DNA of 64,000 nucleotides, from positions 1-64,000 of the forward strand of contig JAFXUD010000012.1 of NCBI GenBank assembly GCA_017535315.1, in the 5' to 3' direction. The translations under genes were made by a program, and so were the position numbers. Positions 9,246 through 19,124 of the stretch are shown piece by piece. The stretch comes from Victivallales bacterium. GTDB taxonomy: Bacteria > Verrucomicrobiota > Lentisphaeria > Oligosphaerales > Oligosphaeraceae. The notes beneath the pieces are model-generated. The model was not told the DNA's origin and ran no database searches. It saw only the letters and a list, made by a program, of their open reading frames with translations. Each line of letters begins with the position of its first letter. Position 1 is the stretch's first letter.

Positions 9246-10273
9246 AATACGCCATTGGATACCAGCAGCCTGAAAACGGGGAGCCGTTCAGCACTATCGT
9301 CGCCGACTACAGGGAGCATATAGCGGAGGTCTATTTCCCCTGGCCGAACCTGGCCTCGGGGCGCGCCGCATTGGGCAGTAGCCTTGGAGCTGTTGACTGG
9401 GGGGCACAACGGGAGCTGGAAGAGAACCTGCACGCCATCCGCGACATGGGCATTCGCCTGGACATTCTGTTCAACGCCAACTGCTACGGGGCCTCTGGCA
9501 TCAGCGTTGCCCTGAACAACCAGGTCTGCTCCATCATCGACTATTTGGGGAACTTAGGGCTTCTGCCCGACGTGGCCACCACCACGAGCCCCTTTGTGGC
9601 AACCGCCATCAAGAAGAACTTCCCCGAAGTGGAGACGCGCGCTTCTGTCAACATGCGCATCGATTCCACGCTTGCCATGGGCTACTTGGCCGACATTTTC
9701 GACTCCTTCCACATCCGCCGTGACCTTCAGCGCGACCTGAAAACCGTTGCACTCTTCTCCGACTGGTGCAAGGCCAATGGCAAAACACTCTGCATGCTGG
9801 CCAACAGCGGCTGCCTGCGCCACTGTCCTGCGCAGAGCTTCCACGACAACCTCGTCGCCCACGACGCGGAAATCGACCAGACAAAAAACGTAAAGGGCTA
9901 TATGCCGCACCTCTGCTGGAAGCTCTACCAGAACAAAGAGAACTACGAGGAGATTCTGCGCTGCTCGTGGATCCGTCCCGAGGACATCTTCCGCTATGAG
10001 CCCTACTTCAAAATGGTGAAGTTGGCGACCCGCCAGCACTCGCATCCGCGAATGGTCCTCGGCGCCTACATCAGCGGGCACTATGACGGCAACCTCCTCG
10101 ACCTTCTGGAGCCTGGCTTCTCCACTATCTTCCGCCCCTACGCCATTGACAACGCCCGCTTCCCTGACAACTGGCACACCATTGCCACCTCCTGCGCCGC
10201 CAACTGCACCCACTGCGGCAAATGCACGGAAGTCCTCAACCAGGTCCTCGTCAAGGCGCGAGACGACGAGTAG
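9242..10273 (+). CDS. U32-peptidase-like protein with C-terminal cysteine cluster
   Basis: A 343-residue cytosolic protein whose ATG overlaps the previous stop (ATGA), implying translational coupling. It has a TIM-barrel-like pattern, with cysteines at Cys184 and GCLRHCP (Cys191, Cys195) like the conserved segment of U32 proteins. The C-terminus carries CAANCTHCGKC, a likely Fe-S or metal site. Related U32 proteins (UbiU/V, TrhP/RlhA) act in hydroxylation or use iron-sulfur clusters. Coupling to a secreted glycan enzyme is unexpected and suggests a conserved cluster of unknown purpose. It could also be a distinct TIM-barrel family. No peptidase activity should be assumed. Confidence 0.55.
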   Translation: MKYAIGYQQPENGEPFSTIVADYREHIAEVYFPWPNLASGRAALGSSLGAVDWGAQRELEENLHAIRDMGIRLDILFNANCYGASGISVALNNQVCSIIDYLGNLGLLPDVATTTSPFVATAIKKNFPEVETRASVNMRIDSTLAMGYLADIFDSFHIRRDLQRDLKTVALFSDWCKANGKTLCMLANSGCLRHCPAQSFHDNLVAHDAEIDQTKNVKGYMPHLCWKLYQNKENYEEILRCSWIRPEDIFRYEPYFKMVKLATRQHSHPRMVLGAYISGHYDGNLLDLLEPGFSTIFRPYAIDNARFPDNWHTIATSCAANCTHCGKCTEVLNQVLVKARDDE

Positions 10274-10310
10274 GCCTTTTCAAAGTGCTAGAAATAAGTA
10301 GGAGTATTGC

Positions 10311-10496
10311 TTGAAACTCAGCGAAAAGTTATGTTTTTATTTGACATTCCGCAGAGTTTCATGCAGTAGGTCCATCTCGAAAACCAAGTATCGAGGTGCC
10401 GCCTATATCACGCTTGTGACCATCGACGGCACCGTCCATAACGCATATTGGAACGACATCCAAAATGAAGTGAAACTGGACGACCTTTTCCAATAG
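10311..10496 (+). pseudogene. Remnant of an AAA-type ATPase (C-terminal end)
   Basis: Sixty-one codons open from a TTG preceded by TAGGAG. The last 35 residues (AYITLVTIDG, YWNDIQNEVKLDDLFQ) resemble the conserved C-terminal end of the archaeal-type AAA/PD-(D/E)XK ATPases that are widespread as accessory genes. No Walker motifs or other upstream parts are present in any frame nearby. I read this as a decayed 3' remnant rather than a working small protein. The match rests on family memory. Confidence 0.35.
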
Positions 10497-10523
10497 AGGT
10501 GATTGGAAATAATCAAGAGTTTT

Positions 10524-11735
10524 TTATCCAACGACGCAGATGCAGCCTGCGCTAGAATCCGACGTGAATCGGAGGCCGAAGAGGTTGCGGGGGTTGATGG
10601 TGGTTGTGTAGGCCATATCGTCCAAAACCACTTCATCCACCACAGTGTCGTCGTTGATGATTTGCAGGTTGGCCTTGCCGAAATGCAGGTCTGGATGGAA
10701 GCCGATTTTCAGACGTGTGCCGTCGAAGCTGCCAGGCGCAATCCAGAAGAGCAGCTCACCCTCCGCATGGGTGCCGAATGAAAGGCCCTTTTGGAACTCC
10801 TGTTGACCTTCTGGCAGAAGTAGCTTAAGTGGAATCTGCTCGTCTTTCATGTTCACGGCAAAGTTTCGCTCGAAAGCTGTGTAGCGATAGGGGCGGAAAC
10901 CGCCAAAGGGGAAGACGTGCGGCTCCATGTCGGTGAGAGGGCAAGGCGGAGGAGTTGTATCTTTCCCTTCTGCTGCGATGGCAAATACCGTCCAGATGGC
11001 GTCTGCGCTTATTTTCACGGCGTTGTCGAACATCCGCTGGTTCAGGCGACTGCACGCATCTGTGTCGCCGTCATTTGCCTTCAGTATGAAGGAGAAGAGG
11101 CTTTTTCGTGAGTCGGTTACATAGGCGACATATTCAGCATAGAGGCGCATGGCGGCCTCGTCGGCGGTACGCCCCAGGGAGTGCGGGGTATAGCTGGGGG
11201 CCTGGCAGTCATCCGAGTTGATTTGCGCGGCGAGATAGGAGGGACGGACAGGAAAATCGCGGCTGTCGGCCATTCTGTCCAGCACAAAGGCGTCGGCACC
11301 GCCTGGGCCTTCCAGGGCGTGCAGGCCGAAGGTAGAGTCTTCCAGCATATGAACCAGGCAGCCTAGAAACTTGCGCGCCTCATTTCCCTCGTTGTTCTTC
11401 AGGCAGGCGATGATGCGGCTGAAGTGGAATTGGAAGCCCGCGAAAACGTATTCAAAGTTGTAGTTGACAAACTTGTGCGAGTGGAAGAGCCTGCCGTTTT
11501 CATCAGCGTTCCAGTATCGGTATGCCTCCTCGTAGGGTGTGTGAGGCGGATAGTGGAACTGAATGCCGTCTCTCATATAGGTGTATGGCGCGATTTCATT
11601 GCGTCGCGGCCCATAGAACTCATCTGGAAAGCGGCAGTAGTCGTGAACGAGGGCGCTGTTCTCTCCAATGGCCTGGAATCCGCAGCTTTCCAATGCGCAT
11701 TGGGTGATTTTGCTGTGTGTGGCGCCGTTTGGCAT
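10524..11735 (-). CDS. Zinc phospholipase C/S1-P1 nuclease-like protein with NPCBM-like tail
   Basis: A 403-residue protein. The N-terminal two thirds is helical with histidines and acids spaced as in zinc-dependent phospholipase C and S1/P1 nucleases: His7, HDYC at 31-34, then LVHMLEDSTFGLH at 127-139, which combines HxxxED and a further His. The last about 130 residues are beta-rich (LPEGQQEFQKGLSFG, LKIGFHPDLHFG, DEVVLDDMAY) and resemble an NPCBM-type carbohydrate-binding domain. No signal peptide is visible from this start, which is odd for the family. No clear ribosome site precedes the start. It is convergent with the ATPase remnant and lies downstream of the pseudopilin gene. Confidence 0.6.
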   Translation of the reverse strand: MPNGATHSKITQCALESCGFQAIGENSALVHDYCRFPDEFYGPRRNEIAPYTYMRDGIQFHYPPHTPYEEAYRYWNADENGRLFHSHKFVNYNFEYVFAGFQFHFSRIIACLKNNEGNEARKFLGCLVHMLEDSTFGLHALEGPGGADAFVLDRMADSRDFPVRPSYLAAQINSDDCQAPSYTPHSLGRTADEAAMRLYAEYVAYVTDSRKSLFSFILKANDGDTDACSRLNQRMFDNAVKISADAIWTVFAIAAEGKDTTPPPCPLTDMEPHVFPFGGFRPYRYTAFERNFAVNMKDEQIPLKLLLPEGQQEFQKGLSFGTHAEGELLFWIAPGSFDGTRLKIGFHPDLHFGKANLQIINDDTVVDEVVLDDMAYTTTINPRNLFGLRFTSDSSAGCICVVG

Positions 11736-11779
11736 TGTGAATTAGCAATAGGAACCAGAGGGTCTCTGATTATAGCGCG

Positions 11780-12505
11780 TCATTTTCCAGCTGCGTAGTA
11801 AGCCCAGAATCGAGCAGCTTCTGAGTTGGCTGTCTTGTTGGGGTCTGCGTAATAGGTCAATGAATGTTGTTCACTGTGGCCATCCAGATAGAAGGCAATG
11901 GAACCACCTGAATGGTGGTCGCCGACATGGCCATATAGATCATCACCAGAGCCAGGCCATTGTCCAGGAACTGCCTGAGGACTGTACGCATACGCCTTGT
12001 TGGCATAGCTTGTATTGCTGCAGGTTGCATAGAAGGTCTTGGAAGGGGTCTTATGCGCGTTCAGCTTACCACGCTTTTTGCAGTCATCGCGATAGCTGAG
12101 GTAAGGCATGCCGTATGAATTGCCACCATAGCTGATGCCATAGCCGACTCTCGTGTTGACGGCATCGGTCATAGGGCATTGGAAAACCTTGGCGTCGCCC
12201 ACGTTGGGATACAGGTAAGAATACCACATGTTGTTCCTTAAATAAGAAACATCGTTTGATGTCATGTTGGCAGGGTGGTCTTTGTCATTGACACTAGTGT
12301 ATAATGCCGCGAAAATCAGCCACTGCTTGTTGTCGGATGTGTAGAGGTTCAGCCCGATTCCCATCTGTTTCAGGTTGTTCGTACAGGAAATGGACTCTGC
12401 CTTTTCGCGCGCCTTGGACAGGGCTGGCAGAAGCATGGCTGCCAGTATTGCGATGATGGCGATAACGACCAGCAATTCAATCAAGGTAAATCTGTTATGT
12501 CTCAT
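11780..12505 (-). CDS. Type IV pseudopilin-like protein (H-X9-DG type)
   Basis: A 241-residue protein starting at MRHNRF, with a GGAGG ribosome site 8 bases upstream; the longer open frame to 12607 lacks support. Residues 6-28 form the class III signal segment [20 protein letters not shown] with Glu10 at the +5 position, cleaved by prepilin peptidase and assembled in the inner membrane. Near the C-terminus [18 protein letters not shown] gives the H-X9-DG motif of the DUF1559-like family that is greatly expanded in Planctomycetes, Lentisphaerae and Verrucomicrobia. Likely a minor pilin or secretion-system pseudopilin. A good promoter lies at 12557-12585. Confidence 0.9.
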   Translation of the reverse strand: MRHNRFTLIELLVVIAIIAILAAMLLPALSKAREKAESISCTNNLKQMGIGLNLYTSDNKQWLIFAALYTSVNDKDHPANMTSNDVSYLRNNMWYSYLYPNVGDAKVFQCPMTDAVNTRVGYGISYGGNSYGMPYLSYRDDCKKRGKLNAHKTPSKTFYATCSNTSYANKAYAYSPQAVPGQWPGSGDDLYGHVGDHHSGGSIAFYLDGHSEQHSLTYYADPNKTANSEAARFWAYYAAGK

Positions 12506-12556
12506 TGTTCGCCTCCTATTGACAAGATTCTTAAGTAATCTAACTATTATCAATGA

Positions 12557-12585
12557 ATAATATAAAGCTAAAATGCCATTTTCAA
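12557..12585 (-). promoter_or_regulatory. Promoter of the pseudopilin gene
   Basis: On the minus strand TTGAAA (12580-12585) and TATTAT (12557-12562) are separated by 17 bases and lie 52 bases upstream of the pseudopilin start codon, in an AT-rich divergent intergenic region. Confidence 0.6.
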
Positions 12586-12730
12586 GCAACTTCAATGCAA
12601 AAAGCATTTGAATGTAGAGGTAATTTTAAAACAATGATTTTGTGGCAGAGGGGATGAAAGCGATTGGGAAAAATCAATTTTAGTCTTATATTAACAATAC
12701 ATAGTGGTAGTTTTTTGCGAGACATCTTCA

Positions 12731-14644
12731 ATGGATATATTCATTTCAATTCTAAGTGTCACCTGGCGGGTGATTTTCATTGTATTTTTCTTTGGTTTCT
12801 GCATTTTCATCCACGAGTTCGGGCACATGCTGGCGGCGTTGTGGCAGGGGCTGTATGTGGAGCGCTTCTCCATAGGGTTGGGACCTGTGATGTGGAAGCT
12901 GTTCAGCTGGCGCGGCGTGGATTTTGTGCTGGGGTGGATTCCTTTTGGCGGCTATGTTGCCCTGCCCCAGCTGGATGCGACCGATTCCCCAAAGACGATG
13001 CAGGAGAAGAAGCTGGAGCCTTGCAAGCCATGGCCTCGTGCAGTGGTTGCCTTTGCGGGACCCTTCTTCAACATTCTGTTTGGCTTTTTCCTGGCGGCGG
13101 TCATGTGGGGTGTTGGCCTTTGGGAGAATCCAAAGGCAAGTTCCTGCATTTTGACCAGCGTGCCGAAGAGTCTGCCTGACTATGACAAAGAACTGAGAAT
13201 CACCGACAAGTTGGTTGCCTTTGACGGGGAACCGACCGAACTTTTCGCCGATGAAATCTGCGCGGAACTGGAGCCAGGAACCACCCATTCGCTGACGGTG
13301 CGCCGCGGTGACAGCGATGTCACCTTTGATATGACGACCATCGCCAACCCCGAATGGGAGGCGGGCCTTCGCCGCGGCGACAGAATCGTCGCCATCAACG
13401 GCAAGCATTTCACCAAGGGTTACGAGGAGTTTTCCATGGAGTATGTCTTCAGCGGAGCATACAAAGTGACCGTCAATGCCATCCGCGACGGCAAGCCCTT
13501 TGACGCCTCCTACATTCCCTTGCGCAACCCGCTTATGGAGGGGCTTGGAGCGCCCTTCTTCACGGCGAAATCCCCCATTGCCCTTGGGGGAGTGCATCCT
13601 GATTCCCCTGCCGCGAAGGCAGGGCTGAAGGCTGGCGACCAACTGCTCCAGGTCAATGAGACCAATATATTGGGGGGAAAGGAGTTTCTGGAAGAACTTG
13701 AGCGGCTTGGCGGCACTTCCTTCTCCCTGCTCATTGCACGGAATGGCGAAGAGATTAGCCTGGAGGGAATCAGTTGTCCTGCACCTGTCTCGCTTCATAG
13801 CTTTGGCGCTTTCTTCTCCGTTTCGGTATCGAGTGTCATTTCGGGTATGCCAGGGGATAAGGCGGGCATCAAGCGCGGTGACCGCATCCTCTCCATTGAC
13901 GGCATTGAGGTGCTGGACAGCACGCAGGTGACCGAGTACATACGGGGGACTGAGGGCAAGCCGATGTCCATCACCCTTCTCCGCAAAGGGAAGATCATAG
14001 AGCTGAAGGAGCTCTGTGGCGAAAAGGTCGATATTGACGGCAGTTCCGCCTATCTGCTAGGCATCACGCTGAGCAATACAGCGCCCAAGGTGCTGGGGCA
14101 TCCCAACCCCTGGAGGCAGTTTACACGGATTGTCTCCCAGACCTGGCGGACGCTCTCCCTGCTTTTTTCTCCGATTACCTCTCGCATCACAGGGCGTGAG
14201 CGCGGGCAGGCGACGGTGAAGGTGGAGCACATGAGCGGGGCGCTCGGCATACTGACGATGATGTGGTACACGCTTTCCTCCGAGGGGCTTCGCGGGGGCT
14301 TCGGGCTGATTATCCTGATTACCTTCTCACTAGCCATCATGAACCTGCTGCCGATACCTGCTTTGGACGGATGCTACATTCTCTTCTCCATCATCGAGCT
14401 CATCATAAGACGGCGTTTGCCGTACAAGTTTGTCAATGCGCTGGTTTCCATCTTCTTCTATCTGCTTCTGGCATTGATTGTCTATATCACCTTCTTTGAC
14501 GGCAGGCGCATATTCAGGCTCTTCAAGTTCGGTTCCATCAAGGGGGTGCCGCCGAAGATTGAAAAAGCGACGCCTGGACAGGATAAGAACAGCTTACCAG
14601 CACCGAAGGCGGAACAGTCTCTTGAACAGAAGGAGGAGAAATGA
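12731..14644 (+). CDS. rseP: RseP-type site-2 membrane metalloprotease
   Basis: A 637-residue inner-membrane protease. The ATG at 12731 puts the first hydrophobic helix and the zinc motif HEFGH (His28, Glu29, His32) in the usual place; an in-frame GTG 27 bases upstream is less likely. PDZ-like regions follow at roughly 170-240, 290-350 and 370-440 (GVHPDSPAAKAGLKAGDQLL, GMPGDKAGIKRGDRILSIDG). The third metal-ligand motif NLLPIPALDG sits in a late transmembrane segment. Three PDZ-like repeats make it longer than the approximately 450-residue E. coli RseP. The family releases anti-sigma factors or clears signal peptides. It overlaps cmk by ATGA. Confidence 0.9.
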   Translation: MDIFISILSVTWRVIFIVFFFGFCIFIHEFGHMLAALWQGLYVERFSIGLGPVMWKLFSWRGVDFVLGWIPFGGYVALPQLDATDSPKTMQEKKLEPCKPWPRAVVAFAGPFFNILFGFFLAAVMWGVGLWENPKASSCILTSVPKSLPDYDKELRITDKLVAFDGEPTELFADEICAELEPGTTHSLTVRRGDSDVTFDMTTIANPEWEAGLRRGDRIVAINGKHFTKGYEEFSMEYVFSGAYKVTVNAIRDGKPFDASYIPLRNPLMEGLGAPFFTAKSPIALGGVHPDSPAAKAGLKAGDQLLQVNETNILGGKEFLEELERLGGTSFSLLIARNGEEISLEGISCPAPVSLHSFGAFFSVSVSSVISGMPGDKAGIKRGDRILSIDGIEVLDSTQVTEYIRGTEGKPMSITLLRKGKIIELKELCGEKVDIDGSSAYLLGITLSNTAPKVLGHPNPWRQFTRIVSQTWRTLSLLFSPITSRITGRERGQATVKVEHMSGALGILTMMWYTLSSEGLRGGFGLIILITFSLAIMNLLPIPALDGCYILFSIIELIIRRRLPYKFVNALVSIFFYLLLALIVYITFFDGRRIFRLFKFGSIKGVPPKIEKATPGQDKNSLPAPKAEQSLEQKEEK

Positions 14645-15324
14645 GCAACTTATATCAGATAGCCATAGATGGTCCTGCGGCTGCGGGAAAGAGTACCGTT
14701 GCAAAACTGGCAGCCAAGAGGCTGGGCGCGTTCTATGTGAACACGGGGGAGATGTACCGTACCATCGCTTGGGCCTGCCTGAAGGAAGGCATTGACATCA
14801 GTGCACCTGAAAAGGTGGAGCTGGCACTTGCAAAATGGACGATGACCTTCCAGAATGACGGCAACGGCGAAATAGAGATTGTGTTCAACGGCAAGCCCGT
14901 TGTGAAGGCGGAATTGCGCACTGCGGATGTGGCGATGGCCTCCAGCAATGTCGCAAAGATACCTGCTGTTCGCGCATGGATGCTTCAGAAGCAGCGGGAT
15001 TGCCGTATGCTGGGGACCATTATCATGGAGGGGCGGGACATCTGCACGATTGTGCTACCAGACGCCACGGCCAAGTTTTTCATCACCGCCACTCCCGAGG
15101 AGCGTGCGAGACGCCGTTTCGCGCAATCGGGTGAAGTCGCAGCGGGGGCAACCATCAAGAGCGTTGCTGCTGAGATAGCCGAACGGGACAAGCAGGATGA
15201 GAACAGGCCCATCGCGCCTCTGAAGCCAGCCGCGGATGCGAAAGTCATCTATACAGATGGCATGACGCCCGAGGAGGTCGCCGATTTGGTCATCGCCACA
15301 TTCAAGGAGAAGGCAAAGCTTTAG
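14641..15324 (+). CDS. cmk: Cytidylate kinase
   Basis: A 227-residue cytosolic enzyme phosphorylating CMP/dCMP. The P-loop GPAAAGKST is at residues 11-19, NTGEMYR follows as in Cmk, and EGRDICTIVLPDA is the GRDIGTVVFPDA-type motif. FITATPEERARRR holds the NMP-kinase lid arginines. Length is normal. The ATG overlaps the rseP stop, so the two are translationally coupled. Confidence 0.95.
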   Translation: MSNLYQIAIDGPAAAGKSTVAKLAAKRLGAFYVNTGEMYRTIAWACLKEGIDISAPEKVELALAKWTMTFQNDGNGEIEIVFNGKPVVKAELRTADVAMASSNVAKIPAVRAWMLQKQRDCRMLGTIIMEGRDICTIVLPDATAKFFITATPEERARRRFAQSGEVAAGATIKSVAAEIAERDKQDENRPIAPLKPAADAKVIYTDGMTPEEVADLVIATFKEKAKL

Positions 15325-15333
15325 TTTTCCATT

Positions 15334-16413
15334 ATGAGCTGGTATATTCTCTATTTTATCATTTGGGTTTGCGGGGCACTGCTTTCGGCAGTGCTGGTGC
15401 GCATCTGCATCTCGCTTGCCCCGAAACTGGGGTTTGTTGACCTGCCGTTGCATGAAGCGCACAAACGGCATAAGCAATCGACGCCTGTCATGGGGGGGCT
15501 TGGGATGCTATGCGCCTGGCTGGTCATCATTGCCGTCGGCTTTTTGGGTAGATTTGCCGTTGCCAAGGTGTTGCCCGAGGAGATTCATTCGTTTCTGGTA
15601 GGGATGGAGAACATCAAGGGGAGTTTGGGCATCATCGTCCTGGGGGCGACATTGGTGACGGCGCTGGGGATGCTTGATGACCGCAAGGCGATGGCTGCTC
15701 TGCCTAAATTTCTCGGCCAGGCTGTTGTGGCAGGGCTGACGGCCTGCATGGGACTACGCATCAGTTTCCTTCATGCGGTACCTGGAGCCAACTTGATTGT
15801 CACCACGCTTTGGATTATGACGGTCATGAATGCAATGAACTTTTTTGACAACATGGATGGACTGGCTGGGGGTGCCTCTGCGCTTGCCGCTTTTTTCATG
15901 TTGTTTGTTGCCGCCTACCGCTGCCAATATTTCGTAGCGACGCTTGCAGCATTGACGGGGGGAGTGGCGACGGGCTTCCTGGTCTGGAATGCCCCGCCCG
16001 CTCGTCTTTTCATGGGGGACGGAGGCAGCCATTTCCTGGGTTATCTGCTTGCGATTTTAGGTGTCATGACCACCTTTTACCAGCCAGGGGAGAGTCCAAC
16101 GCCTACTCCGATACTTATCCCACTCCTTGCGCTTGGTGTTCCCCTAGGCGATGCGGTTGCGGTAGTCATCATCCGTCTGCGTCTTGGTGTTCCGATATAC
16201 AAGGGCGACAACAGACACATCTCGCATCGTTTTGTGTCGTTAGGGCTTTCACGTCCCCACGCTGTTTTGGTGGTATTGCTTTTGTGTTTTGTGGTTGGTA
16301 CTGCCAGTCTGACGCTTCTTTGGCTACCGCCAGCTGGTTCGCTTTTGATCATCTCGCTTGTTGCCGCGGTTTTTGCCGTCATTTCAATCATCCAGTTTTA
16401 TGTTCCAAGGTGA
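15334..16413 (+). CDS. WecA/TagO-type undecaprenyl-phosphate sugar-phosphate transferase
   Basis: A 359-residue polytopic membrane protein of the MraY/WecA family that moves a HexNAc-1-phosphate from UDP-sugar to undecaprenyl phosphate, beginning surface glycan assembly. Diagnostic motifs are LDDRK at 114-118, NFFDNMDGLAGG at 169-180 and FMGDGGSHFLG at 226-236. The late KGDNRHISHR cluster is typical of WecA-type enzymes rather than MraY. It lies 9 bases after cmk in the same direction. It may serve the surface-sugar locus at 54-63 kb; that link is inference. Confidence 0.88.
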   Translation: MSWYILYFIIWVCGALLSAVLVRICISLAPKLGFVDLPLHEAHKRHKQSTPVMGGLGMLCAWLVIIAVGFLGRFAVAKVLPEEIHSFLVGMENIKGSLGIIVLGATLVTALGMLDDRKAMAALPKFLGQAVVAGLTACMGLRISFLHAVPGANLIVTTLWIMTVMNAMNFFDNMDGLAGGASALAAFFMLFVAAYRCQYFVATLAALTGGVATGFLVWNAPPARLFMGDGGSHFLGYLLAILGVMTTFYQPGESPTPTPILIPLLALGVPLGDAVAVVIIRLRLGVPIYKGDNRHISHRFVSLGLSRPHAVLVVLLLCFVVGTASLTLLWLPPAGSLLIISLVAAVFAVISIIQFYVPR

Positions 16414-16462
16414 CGACGATGATTAATATTCTGACGAAATATCCTAATTGGAGGTAGATGAA

Positions 16463-17326
16463 ATGGAAAAGACCGATGCATCTCTTTTGCCATTTGGCGA
16501 TGTCGTCCCCTTATGCCGCATGGCGATAGAAGAAGATGTGGGAGCAGGCGATGCCACCACTCTGGCACTGATACCTGAAGACACACTTTGTACGGCCTAT
16601 TTCACAACGCGTGAGGAATGTGTGTGCTGTGGTCTTCCTGTTGTCAAGATTCTCTTTTCTCTTCTGGACAAGTATGTTGAAATGACCTGCCAGGTAAATG
16701 ATGGTGATTTTTGCTTGAAAGGCACGCGTTTGGCCACCGTTAAGGGACCAGCGCGGGCCATCCTTACAGGTGAGCGCACTGCTTTGAATTTTCTTCAAAG
16801 GCTCAGCGGTGTTGCGACCATTACCCACAAATATGTGGAGGCTTTAGGCAATTCCCCGACCAAGCTTCTAGATACTCGTAAAACGACGCCAGGCTATCGT
16901 TTGCTTGAGAAGTATGCAGTCCGTATGGGAGGTGGCACCAATCATCGCATGGGTCTCTATGACCGCATCATGATCAAGGACAATCATCGCGAACTTGCGA
17001 AGATTTATGGCGATTCTTCCATAGAGGATTCAATCAAGCTGGCTAAGGCTGCTTATCCCGATTTGTTTGTTGAGGTTGAAGCTGATTCATTGGATGATGT
17101 CCGTCATGCTGTGGCTGGCAAGGCCGATATTATTCTTCTTGACAATATGACGAACAAGGAGATGTCGGAAGCCCTCCATGTCATTAACAATTGCGCCAAG
17201 ACGGAGGCAAGTGGCGGCATTACGCTGGAACGTCTTCCTTCTCTTGGGCGTCTTGGGCTTGATTTTATCAGCGTCGGTGCGTTGACGCATAGCGCCCCGT
17301 CCGTTGACATTGGTCTTGATATGTAG
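16463..17326 (+). CDS. nadC: Nicotinate-nucleotide pyrophosphorylase (carboxylating)
   Basis: A 287-residue enzyme converting quinolinate and PRPP to nicotinate mononucleotide in NAD synthesis. It shows GERTALNFLQRLSG near 103-116, DTRKTTPG at 137-144 and GGGTNHRMGLYD at 156-167, all canonical for NadC. The ATG at 16463 is preceded by GGAGG at 16450-16454. Codon choice from here to 19877 leans strongly to T-ending codons, unlike the genes before it. Confidence 0.95.
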   Translation: MEKTDASLLPFGDVVPLCRMAIEEDVGAGDATTLALIPEDTLCTAYFTTREECVCCGLPVVKILFSLLDKYVEMTCQVNDGDFCLKGTRLATVKGPARAILTGERTALNFLQRLSGVATITHKYVEALGNSPTKLLDTRKTTPGYRLLEKYAVRMGGGTNHRMGLYDRIMIKDNHRELAKIYGDSSIEDSIKLAKAAYPDLFVEVEADSLDDVRHAVAGKADIILLDNMTNKEMSEALHVINNCAKTEASGGITLERLPSLGRLGLDFISVGALTHSAPSVDIGLDM

Positions 17327-17352
17327 TTTTTACGTTTTTTTAGGAGAGCATT

Positions 17353-19116
17353 ATGAAACTAGATCCGACCCAGATGGCTGATTGGCAGATAGCTGAAGCA
17401 GCCGAAGCCTCGATGAAACCTGTTTCCGTCCTCGCTGAGGAGTTTGGTCTTCTTCCAGAGGAGGTTATTCCGTGGGGGCGTCAGCTTGCCAAGGTTGACC
17501 AGGCCATGATTCGTGAGCGACTGAAGGAGAGGCCTCAGGGCAAGTATATTGATGTTACGGCCATCACTCCTACGCCACTTGGCGAGGGCAAGACGACTAC
17601 GACGATGGGTCTCATTGAGGGTCTTGGTCGTATTGGCAAGAGCGTTACGGGAGCCATTCGCCAGCCTAGTGGGGGGCCTACCTTCAACATCAAGGGTTCT
17701 GCCGCTGGTGGCGGTCTTGCGCAGTGCATTCCACTGGCTCCGTTTTCCATGGGGTTGACTGGTGACATCGACCGCATTACCAACGCTCATAACCTTGCCA
17801 TGGTCGCTTTGACTTCCCGTATGCAGCATGAGCGAAATTATGACGATGCTACGCTTGCTAAACGTCATCTTACCAGGTTGGACATTGATCCCAGCCGTGT
17901 TCAGTTCAAGTGGGTCATGGATTTTTGTGCCCAGGCTCTTCGTAACATCACCATTGGCAAAGGTGGCAAGATGGATGGCTATGAAATGGAGTCTGGTTTT
18001 GCCATTTCTGTTTCCAGTGAACTGATGGCCATTTTGGCTGTTGCCGACAGTCTTGCTGATATACGTTCACGCATTGGTCGCATGATTCTTGCCTATTCTC
18101 GCAGTGGTTCTCCTATTACCACTGAAGATTTGGGGGTTGCGGGTGCCATGACTGCCTGGATGGTCGAGGCTTTGAATCCAACCCTTGCCCAGACGCTTGA
18201 AGGCCAGCCTATTCTTGTCCATGCAGGACCTTTTGCCAATATTGCCATTGGCCAAAGTTCTGTCATTGCCGACAAGATTGGCACTCGTCTTCGTGACTAC
18301 CATGTTACGGAAAGTGGTTTTGGTGCAGATATCGGCTATGAGAAGTTCTGGAATCTCAAATGCAGGTACTCTGGTTTGACGCCTAATGCAGTTGTTATTG
18401 TCGCCACTATTCGTGCTCTCAAGATGCATGGCGGCGGTCCTGCCGTTAAGCCTGGAATTCCTCTCGACGATGCCTATACTCATGAGAATCTTCCTCTTCT
18501 AGAAAAGGGTTGTGAGAATCTTCTTGCACACATAGAAACTGTCAAGAAGAGTGGTGTTCGTCCTGTTGTCTGCATCAACGGTTTTTATACAGATACACCT
18601 GCAGAGGTTTCTCTTGTACGCCGTATTGCCGAAGAAGCAGGGGCCTTTGCCGCCAGTAGTCAACATTGGCTTAAGGGCGGAGAAGGGGCCATTGAGCTTG
18701 CCGAGGCAGTTGTCGCCGCTGCTGAAGAGAAAAACGATTTTCATTATCTTTATAGCAATGAGATGCCTATTCGTACTCGCATTGAGTCCATTGCAAAAGA
18801 AGTTTATGGTGCTGACGGGGTTGATTATCAGCCCGCGGCTCTTGAAAAGCTAGAATTATTTGAATCAAATCCCGAGAGTTCTAAGCTAGGTGTTTGCATG
18901 GTAAAGACTCATTTGAGTCTTTCCCATAACCCAGACATCAAGGGACGTCCTCGTGGTTGGAGACTGCCTGTTCGTGATCTTCTTCTTTATAATGGCGCTG
19001 GTTTTGTCGTTCCTGTTGCTGGGGATATTAAATTGATGCCTGGCACTGCTTCTGATCCTGCCTTTAGGCGTATTGATGTAGATGTCAAGACTGGCAAGAT
19101 TCATGGACTTTTCTGA
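17353..19116 (+). CDS. fhs: Formate-tetrahydrofolate ligase
   Basis: A 587-residue ATP-dependent ligase making 10-formyl-tetrahydrofolate, used in one-carbon metabolism and in the methyl branch of acetogenesis. [15 protein letters not shown] (72-86) is the ATP-binding loop of the family, and [19 protein letters not shown] and the [13 protein letters not shown] segment are canonical. The C-terminus DIKLMPGT is also family-typical. Length is slightly above the usual 555-560. GGAG lies upstream. No other Wood-Ljungdahl genes are in the window. Confidence 0.95.
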   Translation: MKLDPTQMADWQIAEAAEASMKPVSVLAEEFGLLPEEVIPWGRQLAKVDQAMIRERLKERPQGKYIDVTAITPTPLGEGKTTTTMGLIEGLGRIGKSVTGAIRQPSGGPTFNIKGSAAGGGLAQCIPLAPFSMGLTGDIDRITNAHNLAMVALTSRMQHERNYDDATLAKRHLTRLDIDPSRVQFKWVMDFCAQALRNITIGKGGKMDGYEMESGFAISVSSELMAILAVADSLADIRSRIGRMILAYSRSGSPITTEDLGVAGAMTAWMVEALNPTLAQTLEGQPILVHAGPFANIAIGQSSVIADKIGTRLRDYHVTESGFGADIGYEKFWNLKCRYSGLTPNAVVIVATIRALKMHGGGPAVKPGIPLDDAYTHENLPLLEKGCENLLAHIETVKKSGVRPVVCINGFYTDTPAEVSLVRRIAEEAGAFAASSQHWLKGGEGAIELAEAVVAAAEEKNDFHYLYSNEMPIRTRIESIAKEVYGADGVDYQPAALEKLELFESNPESSKLGVCMVKTHLSLSHNPDIKGRPRGWRLPVRDLLLYNGAGFVVPVAGDIKLMPGTASDPAFRRIDVDVKTGKIHGLF

Positions 19117-19124
19117 TTCAGTTT

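Noticed and set aside
17353-19116. Wood-Ljungdahl pathway cluster
   Set aside because: Only formate-tetrahydrofolate ligase is present. No CO dehydrogenase, corrinoid protein or methylene-THF reductase gene is in the window, so acetogenesis cannot be claimed.
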